DNA of 47,667 nt from Saksenaea vasiformis B4078 (lineage: Eukaryota; Mucoromycota; Mucoromycetes; Mucorales; Saksenaeaceae). Within the stretch, counting starts at the first letter, position 1, and each line of letters opens with the position of its first letter. Below, in pieces: positions 33,223-43,699 of the stretch. Both the position numbers and the translations under genes were made by a program. The stretch lies in the NCBI GenBank assembly GCA_000697055.1, contig JNDT01001908.1:1-47667 (forward strand), given 5' to 3'. The notes below the pieces were generated by a model that had not been told where the DNA came from, did not search any database, and saw only the letters and a list, made by a program, of their open reading frames with translations.

Positions 33223-33928
33223 TTATTTTACAACGTCTATTATGATTGGGTCTTTTAATCACCACTGTCTGAAAGCGAGACATACCAGAGTACACTTCAC
33301 TTGTACTGATAACGTTGAATTTTGAATATCCCCTTGTCTCTAATGGATCTTGAATATAGTAGACTGTGTCTATTGGCACACTCGTGGTATATGAACCTTC
33401 TCGATAGCTCGACCATAAATAAGACACAGCCTTACACTCCCGCTACTTGACTATATAGGGATGAGTTGGGCTGTATTTCCTCAGGGAGGTTTGCTCCAGC
33501 CAAAAAAAAAAAAAAATAAGACACGAGAGCCTTGGTATAGCTTCCATGGTCGAGGGAAGCAGACATTTCTTTGGTTTTAAGGTCGGCTGCGTATCCCGGC
33601 ATTAACCCTACTATCATCTCTATGGTCATGGCTGTTACTGTCGGGTTCCTCGGCAATAGAAATGCGATAGAGAAGAAACTAGAGTCCCCAGAGCCTGGAG
33701 AGTACGGTTTTACCTGAAGATAAGAGTATATAACAACTACAGAACGACATGAAAAGGTCCAAAGGTTTCTGCCATCATCTGCGTTATCATATTACCTTCC
33801 GTTTGCTGACCTTGATCATTGTGGTGGAATATTATGTAGCTCGACTCACCACTAGCAAAATAGTTTTCAATCATTGCAAGATTAGAGCCCCATTGAAAAC
33901 ACGTAGAACTGTTCGTCAAAGCCGTCAT
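33223..33928 (-). CDS. Hypothetical multi-exon candidate gene (weak)
   Basis: Proposed exons 33928-33746, 33713-33525, 33442-33286 and 33236-33223 give 180 aa in phase. Segments: MTALTNSSTCFQWGSNLAMI, YSPGSGDSSFFSIAFLLPR, EMIVGLMPGYAADL, SYLWSSYREGSYTT and VYYIQDPLETRGYSKF. The second exon starts after a normal TTCAG acceptor, but the first intron would be only 32-35 nt with a poor donor, which is a real weakness; it may be a disabled copy. The third intron (33285-33237) is good. No family recognised, no signal peptide. Confidence 0.22.
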
Positions 33929-34174
33929 CTTTGAAACCAGATATGTTATACTATACACTTTGCTTCATGAATAAGACTTCTATATCATGCCTACCAGTCT
34001 TGTATCGTATAATCGAATGTCACAATCCTTATAGACCGACGAGAAAAGCAACTGAACAACCCATCGGATATACGAATTACGTGTAAGTTTGTCTTGCGTT
34101 TACATCTTTGGATGTTAGAAGACGTGGTAGAAGACTATTACCAACCCTTCAAGTCTTGATATTCTGTGCATGCG

Positions 34175-34869
34175 ATGAGGCAAGTGGATGAGGCACTCTC
34201 CAATTTCATAACATTTGCTTCAATGATGTTCATCAATAGTGACATATTCGATAGTGGAAATTGGAGAAGGAGACAAGGAAAGTCACTTTCTCCTGTGGAG
34301 GTCGTCTATCTGCTATCCTTTCGAGCAAAGCGGCTTTCCTCACTAACTGTCCAGTGCCTCTTGAGATGGCTGTTTGGGTGAGCTTCATTGTGCGGTGGCT
34401 CGGAAGGGTTTGGCTTACTCATTTAGGACATCTTTTTATACTAGTCCGTCGACAATCCGTTCGTTAGGACCTAAAGAGATCGCACGATATATCCTGAAAT
34501 GCCTCCAGTATGCAACTAATGGTTACAGCCATTGTGGACAACATTTGCAGTGTCACGAAACTATCGCAGGATGGGCTTATGCTGTAATTAGAGACTATCA
34601 TAGGATACACTTGGGGTTATTTACATATGCCCGAATCTTACGTTCCGCATGCTCCTGACTCTCAAAGCATGTTCTGCAGTTTGGAAAAAGCACTTTGTCT
34701 CCGGTGCACGCTCATGCAATTGGACAACAATGATCATTTTGACAGCTATGTGCTCTGTAACCTGAAAAGGAGTGTGTGTCGCTCCGCTATATTCCGACCA
34801 AACGCAACGACGTCTTGCACGGTTTATCGACGCCCTACACTCGAAGAAGCAAATTCCCAGACAAGATAG
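34175..34869 (+). CDS. Hypothetical three-exon candidate gene
   Basis: Exons 34175-34377, 34427-34521 and 34592-34869 give 191 aa with phases 2 and 1 matched. Introns: 49 nt with GTGAGC donor and ATTTAG acceptor, and 70 nt with GTTACA donor and ATTAG acceptor. Segments: KSLSPVEVVYLLSFRAKRL, LTVQCLLRWLFGTSFYTSP, LGPKEIARYILKCL, IGYTWGYLHMPESYVPHAP, and a Cys-containing tail. I considered a tyrosine-recombinase relic because of the helical LLRWLFG and RSLG words, but no catalytic R-H-x-x-R-Y set is visible, so I leave it unnamed. Stands next to another unknown candidate and a secreted-protein gene. Confidence 0.33.
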
Positions 34870-35471
34870 CCATGCGCTTTCATCCATGAACGCGATGAAT
34901 ATCGAGTTTGACTTTTTATGACTTTGAGTATACTTCTACAGCATTTCGGAATCATAACATATCCCTTTTCCTTTCTTCCATGAACAGTGAGAAGATTATT
35001 CGGAAGTCAAGTAATTCCTGATTTATGTGCAACGTGGAATTATTGTATAGTGACTACTTCAACTAGATGACGGCCGAAGTGGAGGAAGCGTAGTGGAGGA
35101 CTACCGCTCTTTAATCAGTTCTCAGTCGTGCTCGATGCGTTTCACATTCCTCGCACCGAAGAACAAGAACATAAGTTGCATCGTGTTTCTAAATTAGTTG
35201 TTGAAGTGGCTGGTTTTAATCGTGGTTCTCTTCCAAACTTTCGATAGAATTTCGTTTTTTCTGCATGCATAAATCCCATCCAATGCTATGAAGTTAAAGC
35301 AGCCAATTATACGGCGAGATGTTGCCGTCGGTTGAGAGATTGTTATTAACAACGACTACATGGCAAGACTCTACGTCATTTTACTAATCATAGCATTGGA
35401 AGTTGAGATCTGTCAGAAACTACTATATAAACCCTGCATTTCTAGAGCAACATTACGACATTCGCTAAACA
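34870..35471. other. Intergenic region with promoter of secreted-protein copy B
   Basis: No coding segment seen. The last 50 bp hold the TATA box of the secreted-protein gene. The remainder is AT-rich without repeats. Confidence 0.5.
35424..35431 (+). promoter_or_regulatory. TATA box of secreted-protein copy B
   Basis: TATATAAA about 41 bp upstream of the ATG at 35472, followed by CCC and then TTTCTAGAG. The same spacing and words occur upstream of copy A, so the promoter was duplicated with the gene. Confidence 0.65.
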
Positions 35472-35883
35472 ATGATGCTCAAGACTTTCACTTTCGCTCT
35501 TCCCTTTTTGGCTCTGATCGCTACTGGTGCTAACGCACAGAATTACGTCGTCAAGTCCAAGTTCTTGGAAGCTGGTAAAAAGACAGCATGCGGTACTACA
35601 CTTGGGGAGAACACCATTGGTATAGCCTTCGCTCCGAGCCATGGCGGCTCTTGCCAAGCTGCACTCAATGTCTACGACCCTTATGGCGAGGGTAGCTATG
35701 CCATTCAGATGGTAAGTCGATCAAGGTTTTATTCGTTATTTGCTAATGGAATGCTAGCTTGACAAATGCGAGGACTGCTCTACTAATGAAGTGATGCTTA
35801 CCAAAGCTGCTTATGATAAACTCATGTTGGATGCTCAGCCGAAGGTCGTGAATATTCCCAGCGGTCAAGTTCAAATCTGGTAA
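35472..35883 (+). CDS. Secreted double-psi beta-barrel (RlpA/expansin-like) protein, copy B
   Basis: Exons 35472-35711 and 35758-35883 give 121 aa. Signal peptide about residues 1-22 (FALPFLALIATGANA, cleavage before QNYVV). Four Cys at 40, 61, 84 and 87 (ACGTT, GGSC, LDKCEDC) and the end VNIPSGQVQIW match the small barwin/RlpA-like fold. The helix TKAAYDKLM replaces the D-L-S-x-A-A-F element of active members, so it is probably a binding or structural wall protein rather than a hydrolase. The 46-nt intron falls after QM exactly as in copy A. A start at the second codon ATG is also possible. About two thirds of residues agree with copy A by eye. Confidence 0.85.
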
Positions 35884-37854
35884 AGGATGTCTCCCGTGGT
35901 AGAAGTTATTGATTGACTTTCGCCAATAAATGACTGCATTTGGAGAATGGGTTGATGATGGTCAAATCTGACCTCTCGCGTTGTACACATTGTGTCAGCT
36001 TCTTTGCTGTTTTGAGAATGAGTGCTATCTAGAAGATTATATTTGGGGCACTGCGCATGCGTTTTATGTCTGTACGTGTAGAAGTAAATATTGGACGGCA
36101 TTTGGTTAACGTATACCTTTGGGCGTTTTCTTTTTTCATGTAATTCTCACACCTTCAACGCAAATTTAAGCCATACTGTTAACAAGAGACAGCGAGATAA
36201 CCCAGTTAAACTTCTACCATTACTTCAATATCGATCAACTCTGTGAGTAAAGGGTTAAGGCCAATCTATGTCTATTTTTAGGTAGATACTAGGCAACCGG
36301 TGCCACCCATAGTTACTATCGGGTAGGATTGAGTCAAGGAATTCCGATCCACTTACCTGAAAGTGGCAAAAAGCTGCGAATAGCTGCAAGCGTCGTAACG
36401 CGTCTTTTCCATAGTGCAATGCGCTGCTTCTGTTAATTCTGAAGTAATCCTCCTTTATTGAATACAGATATTGTCATGGAAGCCAATTCATGACAGTATC
36501 GAAATAAGCGAATTTATTACAGCGACAATCGCAAGCCTCCGGGCGTTTTCCAAGCTGGGCCATGCTACAACTTTGTGGCAAATACGAGCTGCACAATGAC
36601 ACTACAGAAGCGTACCACAGGTCGCGCAATATGCCCCGCTGTCGTACTAATACGCATACGCGACGTTTTGCTGATAAAACAGGGCCAAGGGTTAAGGGAA
36701 GATCAGCGTTCCCCTGAAGCACGCATCGCATTCCGCTACCTAACCTATCTCTTGTGAGACAAATAGGCTCTATCTCTGACATGAACGCAAAATGGAAGAG
36801 CACGATATACAAGTCTTAGCGTTGTACTATCGTAAAAGGACCATTTCTCGGTGCAGACTGCGTTATCAACAAACGCCAAACAACTATTGACTGGCGCAGA
36901 ATAATATGAAAAATCAGTGTGCATTAGAGAAACCTTCAAATGCATAGTACCACTATTCTGAACCGGTCATTCCGATGGCCTATCGGACCAATCAGTCTAA
37001 CATCTGTTGACAAGTGCATCCACCAAGACAAGAATACGGTAGCATCTGCCTCTTCCCGTTTCAGTATAGCACAATGCGCCTTACGTCCTGCAAAAAGGCA
37101 CGCTTGCCCTATACGAGTCCGCCCGTAGTGCGTCAGAAAACGTGGATCACTCGTGTGCCTACTTCTGTCGACATCAACTCTGACTACAACGCAAGCGATA
37201 GCACAGTTAAGATGTAAAAAATTGCGTGAATCGGCGTTCACCCTTAACGTCAAACGGCCCTGGCGATTGAGAGCATTCCTTGCTAAAGTCCGAAGTGACG
37301 CTTGTTGCGACTCTCCAATCTGGATCCTTCTCAGGTACTTTGCCTCTCACCGATGGGCTCTCGTCTCGCGTGTACATGAGTCCTTCACAAACCCTCTGCA
37401 CTAATCTGCACAACTTGAGCCAAACAATAAGCTTGCAACGAGCGAGCGCCGTCCAGCTTGGACCTACCACGATACCTCGACTCTCACAGGGCATCGATCC
37501 GATCTGTCGCCGACGGCCGACGGAGACCATGATTTTTCAACCTCGTTGCCGTCGAAGTACGACCGACCTTTTTTGGTCCTAGAGACGATAAGCTTTGAGA
37601 GAGAAAAAGCAGGAAACGTAGGGAACGTAAAGTAGAGGGCATTTCCAAGATAAGATACGAGATGGAGGTCCGTAAGTCGGGTGGGTGATGTAGATTAAAG
37701 CGAGAAAGTATACACAAGTTCGTTCATTTGTATTCACCGACGGGCGGAAGATCGGATCAACGCCGACTGGCTGAGGTCGTTCGCCTATTGGTAGGCTCGC
37801 CTTGTTCATCCGTCCCTTTTTTTTCCCTTTTAGTCTTCACCGAAGCTAAAGTAA
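35884..37854. other. Accessory region without supported genes
   Basis: About 2 kb. Open frames of 60-110 codons overlap on both strands (for example 37253-36936 minus, 36945-36745 minus, 36575-36757 plus, 37014-37217 plus), so none stands out. The segment 37230-37860 is visibly richer in G+C and CG dinucleotides than its flanks, unlike the rest of the window, and may be foreign or transposon-derived. Confidence 0.4.
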
Positions 37855-38168
37855 TGTGACGGGTCGAACGTAGACCAAAAAGATCGAGTGAGAAAACTCT
37901 TTATTTCCTATAGCTTTCCTAGTATTTTACAGAAAGGCTACCGACGATATTCATGGTGTGACCGATATAGGTAGTATGGTGCTCCCATTCCCAGTATGCT
38001 GCTTTGCTCGTCTTGTTGTTTGTCTGGCTGATTGGCTCGCTTGTTCGCTTCGTTATTCGTTTTGTTGTACGCGTCGTTGTTTGCATTGTTGTTCATCTTG
38101 CTGAACTCGCTCGCCAAACGATTCATTTTATTCATAAGATCCGGCGGCGTCATCCCATCGCCGTGACA
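37855..38168 (-). mobile_element. Solo-LTR-like segment (tentative)
   Basis: On the minus strand the segment begins TGTCACGG and ends CCGTCACA, an inverted pair with one mismatch. Inside, in LTR order: a CCAAT word (AGCCAATCAG), a CTATAT word, AATAAAGAG as poly(A) signal, then about 60 bp to the CA end. It also has an AACAA-rich stretch that translates to an Asn-rich peptide. I found neither target duplication (AGTAA against CGGGA) nor primer-binding site, so it may be an old solo LTR or chance. Confidence 0.35.
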
Positions 38169-38267
38169 CGGGAAGCATCGGGAACCCATGGTTTGATCGT
38201 TGGCGAGATTCAACCCACCTCCGGAATGGCCCCTCACAGAGCAGAACCGTACACCAACTGAACCAAG

Positions 38268-38952
38268 ATGGACGTCGTCCAGCCCAATAGGCAAATGACA
38301 TCAGGACCGTGCCCGGGTTGCCAACTCTTGCCTCAAGAGCCAGCGCTTGTGCACGAACTTTCTTGGGGACAATCTATGTCCTTAAGCGGTGGCATGCATG
38401 ATCGCTTTGTATCCCAAATAAATTTTCTAGCATACACGCGACGAATTAAAGGTATACATCATTATGTTATTGTTATATGGTATCAGTCCCAACAAACTCA
38501 TTTTCCTTGGGGACAGTAAAATGATGTCTTCTTTCTTTTCTCCAAATATTTCTCCAGAGTTACGTGTTATTTTTGTAAGAAGTGTACAACTAATGTATTG
38601 TTCACTATCAACAGGTGCGCAAGCACGACGAACAGTGGATGTCTTGCTGTTGCCGTGAACATCGGTTTCATAAAGATAAACATTTGTCACATACAGGTTC
38701 CTCTGATAACATCCTTCATAGTCATATCACACCTGTGCACAAACAGAACTATGAAAAGATCATACAAAGGCGAAGCAACACATACTTTTCACTTCTCTTT
38801 TCTTTGCAGCCACGTATGTTGCGGAGGGATCAGAGACAACATTTTCTGTTAAATACTTTCTTAATGATCATACAACTAGCTATTTCGTAGTATACGGATC
38901 CGGGCTGCAGGATGGCAATGAAAGGTTTCAGAAAGCCATCCAAATGTATTGA
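38268..38952 (+). CDS. Hypothetical multi-exon candidate gene (weak)
   Basis: Proposed exons 38268-38451, 38558-38574, 38615-38696 and 38810-38952 give 141 aa in phase. The last intron has a strong pyrimidine tract before TTTGCAG. Segments: SGPCPGCQLLP, a Cys/His-rich piece MSCCCREHRFHKDKHLSH, and YVAEGSETTFSVKYFLND. The Cys/His cluster could bind metal, but no known finger spacing fits. The 17-nt second exon is a weakness. An open frame right after the stop (38953-39182) could be another exon in a longer model. Confidence 0.25.
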
Positions 38953-40192
38953 GGCCCACCGACAAATTTAAGTTGCATTTCCATTGGTCACCCAGCACGT
39001 GTGGGTCTGAAAGGTCTATTCCTTGTGTAACGTCAATGATAGTAAAAGAAAACAAAACTCACCATTGCGCCGCAGCTGGATCAGTCATCGGTATTAGCTG
39101 TTGTGGTTTCTTCGCTATTTATCATGGAAATGATAGCAGGAAATTTGAAGTTGTCTGCAGAATTACTGATCCGACGGGATGATATTTAGGAAGCAACGTA
39201 ACATCTCGAACAGTGGTCCACTCAACCATCAAACGAATTTGGATTTCTTTTTGATACAGCACAGTTGCAAGAGCACTGATTGGTCAAGTAATCCGAAGGT
39301 GCATACGACTAGCTGAGAAAAGCCAAAAAAAAAAGACCTGGGTTGAAACCCGGTACCGCACAATGATGTCTCATTGTAATACACACTTCATTGCTAACAT
39401 TCCTGTGTACTTTCGCGTAACAGTAATACTGGATTTTCTTTTTCGTCTCAGCGACTATATCCTTCGGTCGATGACCTTGTTCATTAGCTTCGACGTCATA
39501 GTGGTCTTTGTGTAAGTCACTCATCTAGGAAATGACTCGGTAGAAATTCAACCTGTTTTATAAGTGGCGCACTTTCTTAAAATAGCTAAATACGGTTTTC
39601 TGGAACACTACCGTTTGACTGAAGGAATCACTTCTCAATTCTTTCGCAAGTCAATAGATCACATGCCGCCGGATGTATTCGATAACCTCTAAAAAATGGC
39701 GGTTCGATTAGTACGTGTAAAACCGAGTATTTGTGAAAACAACACGCTATCCGATGTATGTTGGCAAAGTGTAACACTGCATTGCATCATGCTTCCGTTT
39801 TCTTATTTTTTGTTTTTTGACTTCCTAGAATCCTTTTCCCTACTTCTCTTATAGACGTCGGTACGTTTCGGATTGATGCCAAGAGGAGCGCATGTGGTTA
39901 CTATGTGGCGCTTCAGAGGTTGAACAAGAGGCTATGGAAGATCAAGAAGGACTCAAGACATGCGGCCCACCGTTGCTGTTAGCATGACCAAACGATAGCG
40001 GAGTCGGAACTGGTAAAAATAGCGGTATGCGGATTGGGGTTCTTGGCACACTGTAAAAAAAAAAAAAAAACTTGGCGCTCTGCTGTTTCTTTTTGTGTTA
40101 GTTGCTGTACAACGGTCTCATCGGCTGTCAAAAAGACAATAAAAAGGTGCAAATGAGACTCTCAGATCGTATCCTTTCTCTTCAGCTTTACC
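38953..40192. other. Region upstream of the SUR7-like gene
   Basis: About 1.2 kb. A minus-strand ATG frame (39524-39309, starting MSDLHKDHYDVEANEQ) has a TATAAAA about 30 bp upstream of its ATG, but no motif. On the minus strand GGGTTTCAACCC followed by a T10 run (about 39330-39350) recalls a pol III B box and terminator; no tRNA fold fits. An A17 run lies near 40053-40070. Confidence 0.4.
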
Positions 40193-40932
40193 ATGGCATT
40201 TTTTGCATCCATAGCAACATTTACAACATTTGTAGCCCTTGTGCTCGAGATTTTCACACTCATTGGCACTACGTACAACCGTCCTTTCTTGCGAGATCTA
40301 TATTTTACAGATCTTAACATTGGATCAGAAGTCCTTTATTTCGGCTTATGGTGAGTTGTCAGAGTACATATCAGCAACTGGAGCATTGACCCTTTGCAGG
40401 AGTTACTGTACCGGTAATGGAAAGGAGATCCTTTCATGCTCTGCGCCCAAAGCAGCCTTTGACTGGAGTAAGTTTTTCAAATCAAGTAGTACCAGTAAAC
40501 CTCACCGGTTTTTTATCTGTAGCTGATGCACCAGGATTAAGCGGCCACTTCGATGATAGTGCAATCATGAAGCAGTCAAACCTCTTCTTAGCCAACTTCG
40601 TTCTCTACTGGATTGCATTTGGACTCACAGCAATGGCGCTTATCGTGACGCTAGTTTCACACTTCCGCCGAAGTGCAGATCTATTTGCAGCGTTGGTGTC
40701 ATTCATCGCTTTCCTCGTTATAACCGCTGCCTTCGCGATCATCCTTGTGCTATCTATTCGCGGTCTTTCAGAGTTCAATCCAGAACCGGGCGTAATATCG
40801 ACTGATAAACTTGGCCCATCAACATGGATGACACTCGGAGCTATGGTCGCTCTGCTAATTGCATCGTTAACCTATTGCATCAGCTGCTGCTGTGGGTCAG
40901 GACGACGTGTACGTGACGAGGATAAGGCGTAA
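40193..40932 (+). CDS. SUR7/PalI family (claudin-like) membrane protein
   Basis: Exons 40193-40350, 40400-40467 and 40523-40932 give 211 aa. Four membrane spans: about residues 3-25 (TTFVALVLEIFTLIG), 97-120 (FVLYWIAFGLTAMALIV), 128-152 (AALVSFIAFLVITAAFAII) and 178-200 (TLGAMVALLIASLTYCI). Between spans 1 and 2 the extracellular loop carries the claudin/SUR7 signature GLWSYCTG followed by SCS, split by a phase-2 intron. The family works at eisosomes, plasma-membrane domains or pH-sensing (PalI/Rim9). A Cys cluster (CISCCCGSG) at the end of span 4 could be palmitoylated. Which subgroup it belongs to is not decided by the sequence. Confidence 0.85.
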
Positions 40933-41321
40933 TGATTTAGCACGACATGCACCGTGTAGATATTATGCAGAATTCCCCTCCTTACTTTTTAATTTTGCAC
41001 GATTATTTATTTCTTTTCTATGTATTCTAAATTGTGAAATGCAATTCCAGGTTTTAATCCTTCTGTTTTCTATGCAATGCTTGATAGCGATATGATACAT
41101 TGATGGCGTGGATTGGATGTTTGCATAGGACTGTCAAGTGCCTTGCACCAGACAAACTTCCTTTACTCAGACCATGCGGCTAACCAAAGTTGCAAGTCCG
41201 ATTGGAGCTGGTGTTGTTCTTCCATCCGCCAAATACATAGTACTACTTCAAAAAATTACAAAGGCAGAGTAAACTCCGCTACGTCATAACACCTTTGATT
41301 TCCTAAAAGCAATAACGCAGT
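40933..41321. other. Intergenic region
   Basis: A 389-bp spacer with the 3' UTR of the SUR7-like gene and the promoter of the G-patch gene. No TATA box or repeat is evident. Confidence 0.5.
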
Positions 41322-42618
41322 ATGGCGACTGTAGAGGAAATCGCCGTGATGATCGAGGAAGTTGAAGCACTACTTGCTTTGTCCCCCAATGACGAATCGC
41401 TTCTGGCGATGCTTGACGATCTTCACAATGTTTCTATGCAGCATCAAATTGCTTCCCAATTCGCTCCTGGATCTCGCTGCGCAATTCCTTTCCCGCTCGA
41501 TGAATCACATATTATTCTTTTACCTGCTGTGGTTTTAGAATACCAGCTATCTGAAGCCGTTGTGTTGATTTTGTGTCCCATCACAGAAGACACGATACCA
41601 TGTACGAACCTGTCAACGTGCACTGGCTGCGATCGTTCGCATGGATACGCGATCGCAGGATCTTCGTTAAAGCGATACGAAGATTTAGATATGGTTAACA
41701 TCGATAACTACGGGAAGAACAAACGCGTGTGGTGTAAACGAGCTGATGACGAGTGGCATATGGCCCGAGTAATCAAAGTTGAGTCTGACGAATCCCGGCG
41801 ATTCATTCGATGGATAGATAGTGCCGGCACCTGCAGTGTTGATCTGGATGAGATTATTCCTGTCAAATATTTGGATGATGATGATGAGCATAATAATGAA
41901 CAAATGGATCGCAGGAGTAATAGTGACTCTGACGGGGATGAGGACAATGGGGAAGACGAAGAAGTAGAGACGACCAACATAACTGATGCTTGGGGAAGTT
42001 GGCAAGCACATACCACAGGTTTTGCAGCCAAAATGATGAAAAAAATGGGATACGTGCATGTAAGCTCCTGCAAGCTATGCTCTGCGAGGCACGTGTTTTC
42101 ATTGGTTGTTTTAAAAGGGTCGCGGTTTAGGCCGGGAAAGTCAAGGCCGGGTTGAGCCCGTAGAAGCAAGGCCGTATAGAAAGGGAGCAACAAGAGATTA
42201 CATGTCTGACCATCGCCCAGGTTTAGGAAGCATTACCAAGCGTAAAGCTCAGAAGCTGAATAAGGAAGGGCCGAGAGAAGACACAGTGTTTGGCTTCATG
42301 AATACGCTCTTGGATAAAAGCCAGGCTGTAGCAACTACGTCCAAGGAGGAAAGAAGGAAGGCATCAGATGCACCTCTGGACCCGAAAAGAGCGCAACAAC
42401 AACTGGTAAAGATCCAAAGAGACATTTCAGCAACGGAACAGGCACTTGCGCGTGCGCTAGATGCAGTGAAAAGAAACAAGGGCACATCGATGGAAGGCCA
42501 ATTTCAATCAAAAGCCAAGTCTGTTGCCCAGTCACTGCGCATTCTAAAACAACAGGCGGCAGACCTTCAAGGGAATATCAAGCGAAGAAAAGATCGAGAA
42601 AAGATGATATCATTTTGA
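41322..42618 (+). CDS. ZGPAT-like G-patch protein with Tudor-like domain
   Basis: Exons 41322-42059 and 42118-42618 give 412 aa. N-terminal helix (MATVEEIAVMIEEVEALL), a degenerate Cys/His site (PCTNLSTCTGCDRSHG) at the place of the ZGPAT CCCH finger, a Tudor-like stretch (VWCKRADDEWHMARVIKVES), an acidic region, then a G-patch: WGSWQAHTTGFAAKMMKKMG, YVH-GRGLGRESQGRVEPVEAR across the intron. The C terminus (KRAQQQLVKIQRDI to the end) is a predicted coiled coil. Known animal homologue ZGPAT is a nuclear repressor and splicing-linked protein; G-patch proteins activate DEAH helicases. Role here: nuclear RNA or chromatin factor, by inference. The finger is probably not functional as a classical CCCH. 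Confidence 0.85.
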
Positions 42619-42950
42619 CACCTACTGCGTTATTGCTTGACCATACCGCAGGAGCAGCTTATCGTTGTCATAGTTTACTTTTAAGAGTATTTCCATATCG
42701 ATAGAAGTTGGCATACATGATTCTGGGAAAGTTCCTGACTATGTACGTTCGGTTTAAACATTTTTAGTCACCTTGTGCATTCGCGTGCAAAGTTGTTAGA
42801 TATAGATTATCCTCGATCTGGTCATATGGCATTAAGCGCGGCTAAACGTTATTTATGATCATCCTTCCATGCGCTTGTACTTCCGAAGGTAGGTTTGCGT
42901 GATTGATCATTACAGCTTTGAGGAAAAAAAATTAATACAGACGATACATC
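42619..42950. other. Intergenic region
   Basis: A 332-bp spacer between the G-patch gene and the unknown four-exon gene. No motif is seen other than AT-rich runs near the end. Confidence 0.5.
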
Positions 42951-43592
42951 ATGTCGTTTTGTTATGATGACACTGTCCCATACTCGCGTAAGATCTAAAA
43001 TCTTATGGAGAACTCATGACTAACGCATGCCGCTCCAGCATCGATGAACGAAGAGGCTTTCAGAGCTGTCGTCCTAATAGGAGGTTCGCCATACACATCC
43101 CTTGACTTCCAGACTGAGCTGAAGGATCAATCAGTCAAAACCGTACAGTCGAATGTTATGCTGACTCTGGTATCTTGTTCCTTTTCTTCTCTTCTTTCTT
43201 TTAAAAAAAAAGGCCCGACTGTTTCGTCGAAGTGGAAGTTTATCCGCAATCGGTTTAAAACGGGAAACGCTCGACCAGCGTATATCATACTCAAAGCGCA
43301 GAAAAAGAATAAAGACGATGGAAGTGCGTCTTTTTGTAAAAGTGACTACGGATGGATCGGTGCGGTAAGGTTTTGTCTTTCCCAAAATTGGCCAAAGAAA
43401 CCGTACAAATTACGGGTTCGACACGCCATCAATCAATAACTCTTCTATTCTAGACCTGGATCTGTGCTTAGTGCGGTATCCCCTTTACCAAAGTCAACTA
43501 TCATTTGCCCATTAGACACTGTTAAATGGCGGCCAAATTCTCTTTTCTTGAAGATCAATAGCAATTTTTATGTACATCTTGGAATCATATGA
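42951..43592 (+). CDS. Hypothetical four-exon gene, unknown family
   Basis: Exons 42951-42987, 43039-43169, 43213-43364 and 43454-43592 give 152 aa. Each splice site is canonical (GTAAGA...CTCCAG, GTATCT...pyrimidine tract...AAG, GTAAGG...TATTCTAG) and the three different phases (1, 0, 2) all match, which is unlikely by chance. Segments: MSFCYDDTVPYSPSM, AVVLIGGSPYTSLDFQ, ARLFRRSGSLSAIGLKRE, a basic stretch SKRRKRIKTM that may be a nuclear signal, and RLFVKVTTDGSVR. No family recognised; no signal peptide or membrane span. It converges on the GlcNAc-6-phosphate deacetylase gene with 107 bp between stops. Confidence 0.45.
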
Positions 43593-43699
43593 AAAAAGAA
43601 AGAGAAAAAATACTGCAGTGCTGTTTTAAGAATAAAAGAGAAAGAAAATACATGAGAGCATGTGAAAGAATGGGGAATATGGGTAATTGTAGAATCTAT

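Noticed and set aside
8826..36470. Shared CCTTTATTGAATA word at about 8832 and 36452 as ends of one repeat family
   Set aside because: Flanking sequence diverges within a few bases, so the match is too short to claim a family.
36745..37253. Minus-strand frames 36745-36945 and 36936-37253 as one gene
   Set aside because: Plus-strand frames of similar length overlap them, all look equally protein-like, and no splice pair joins them convincingly in phase.
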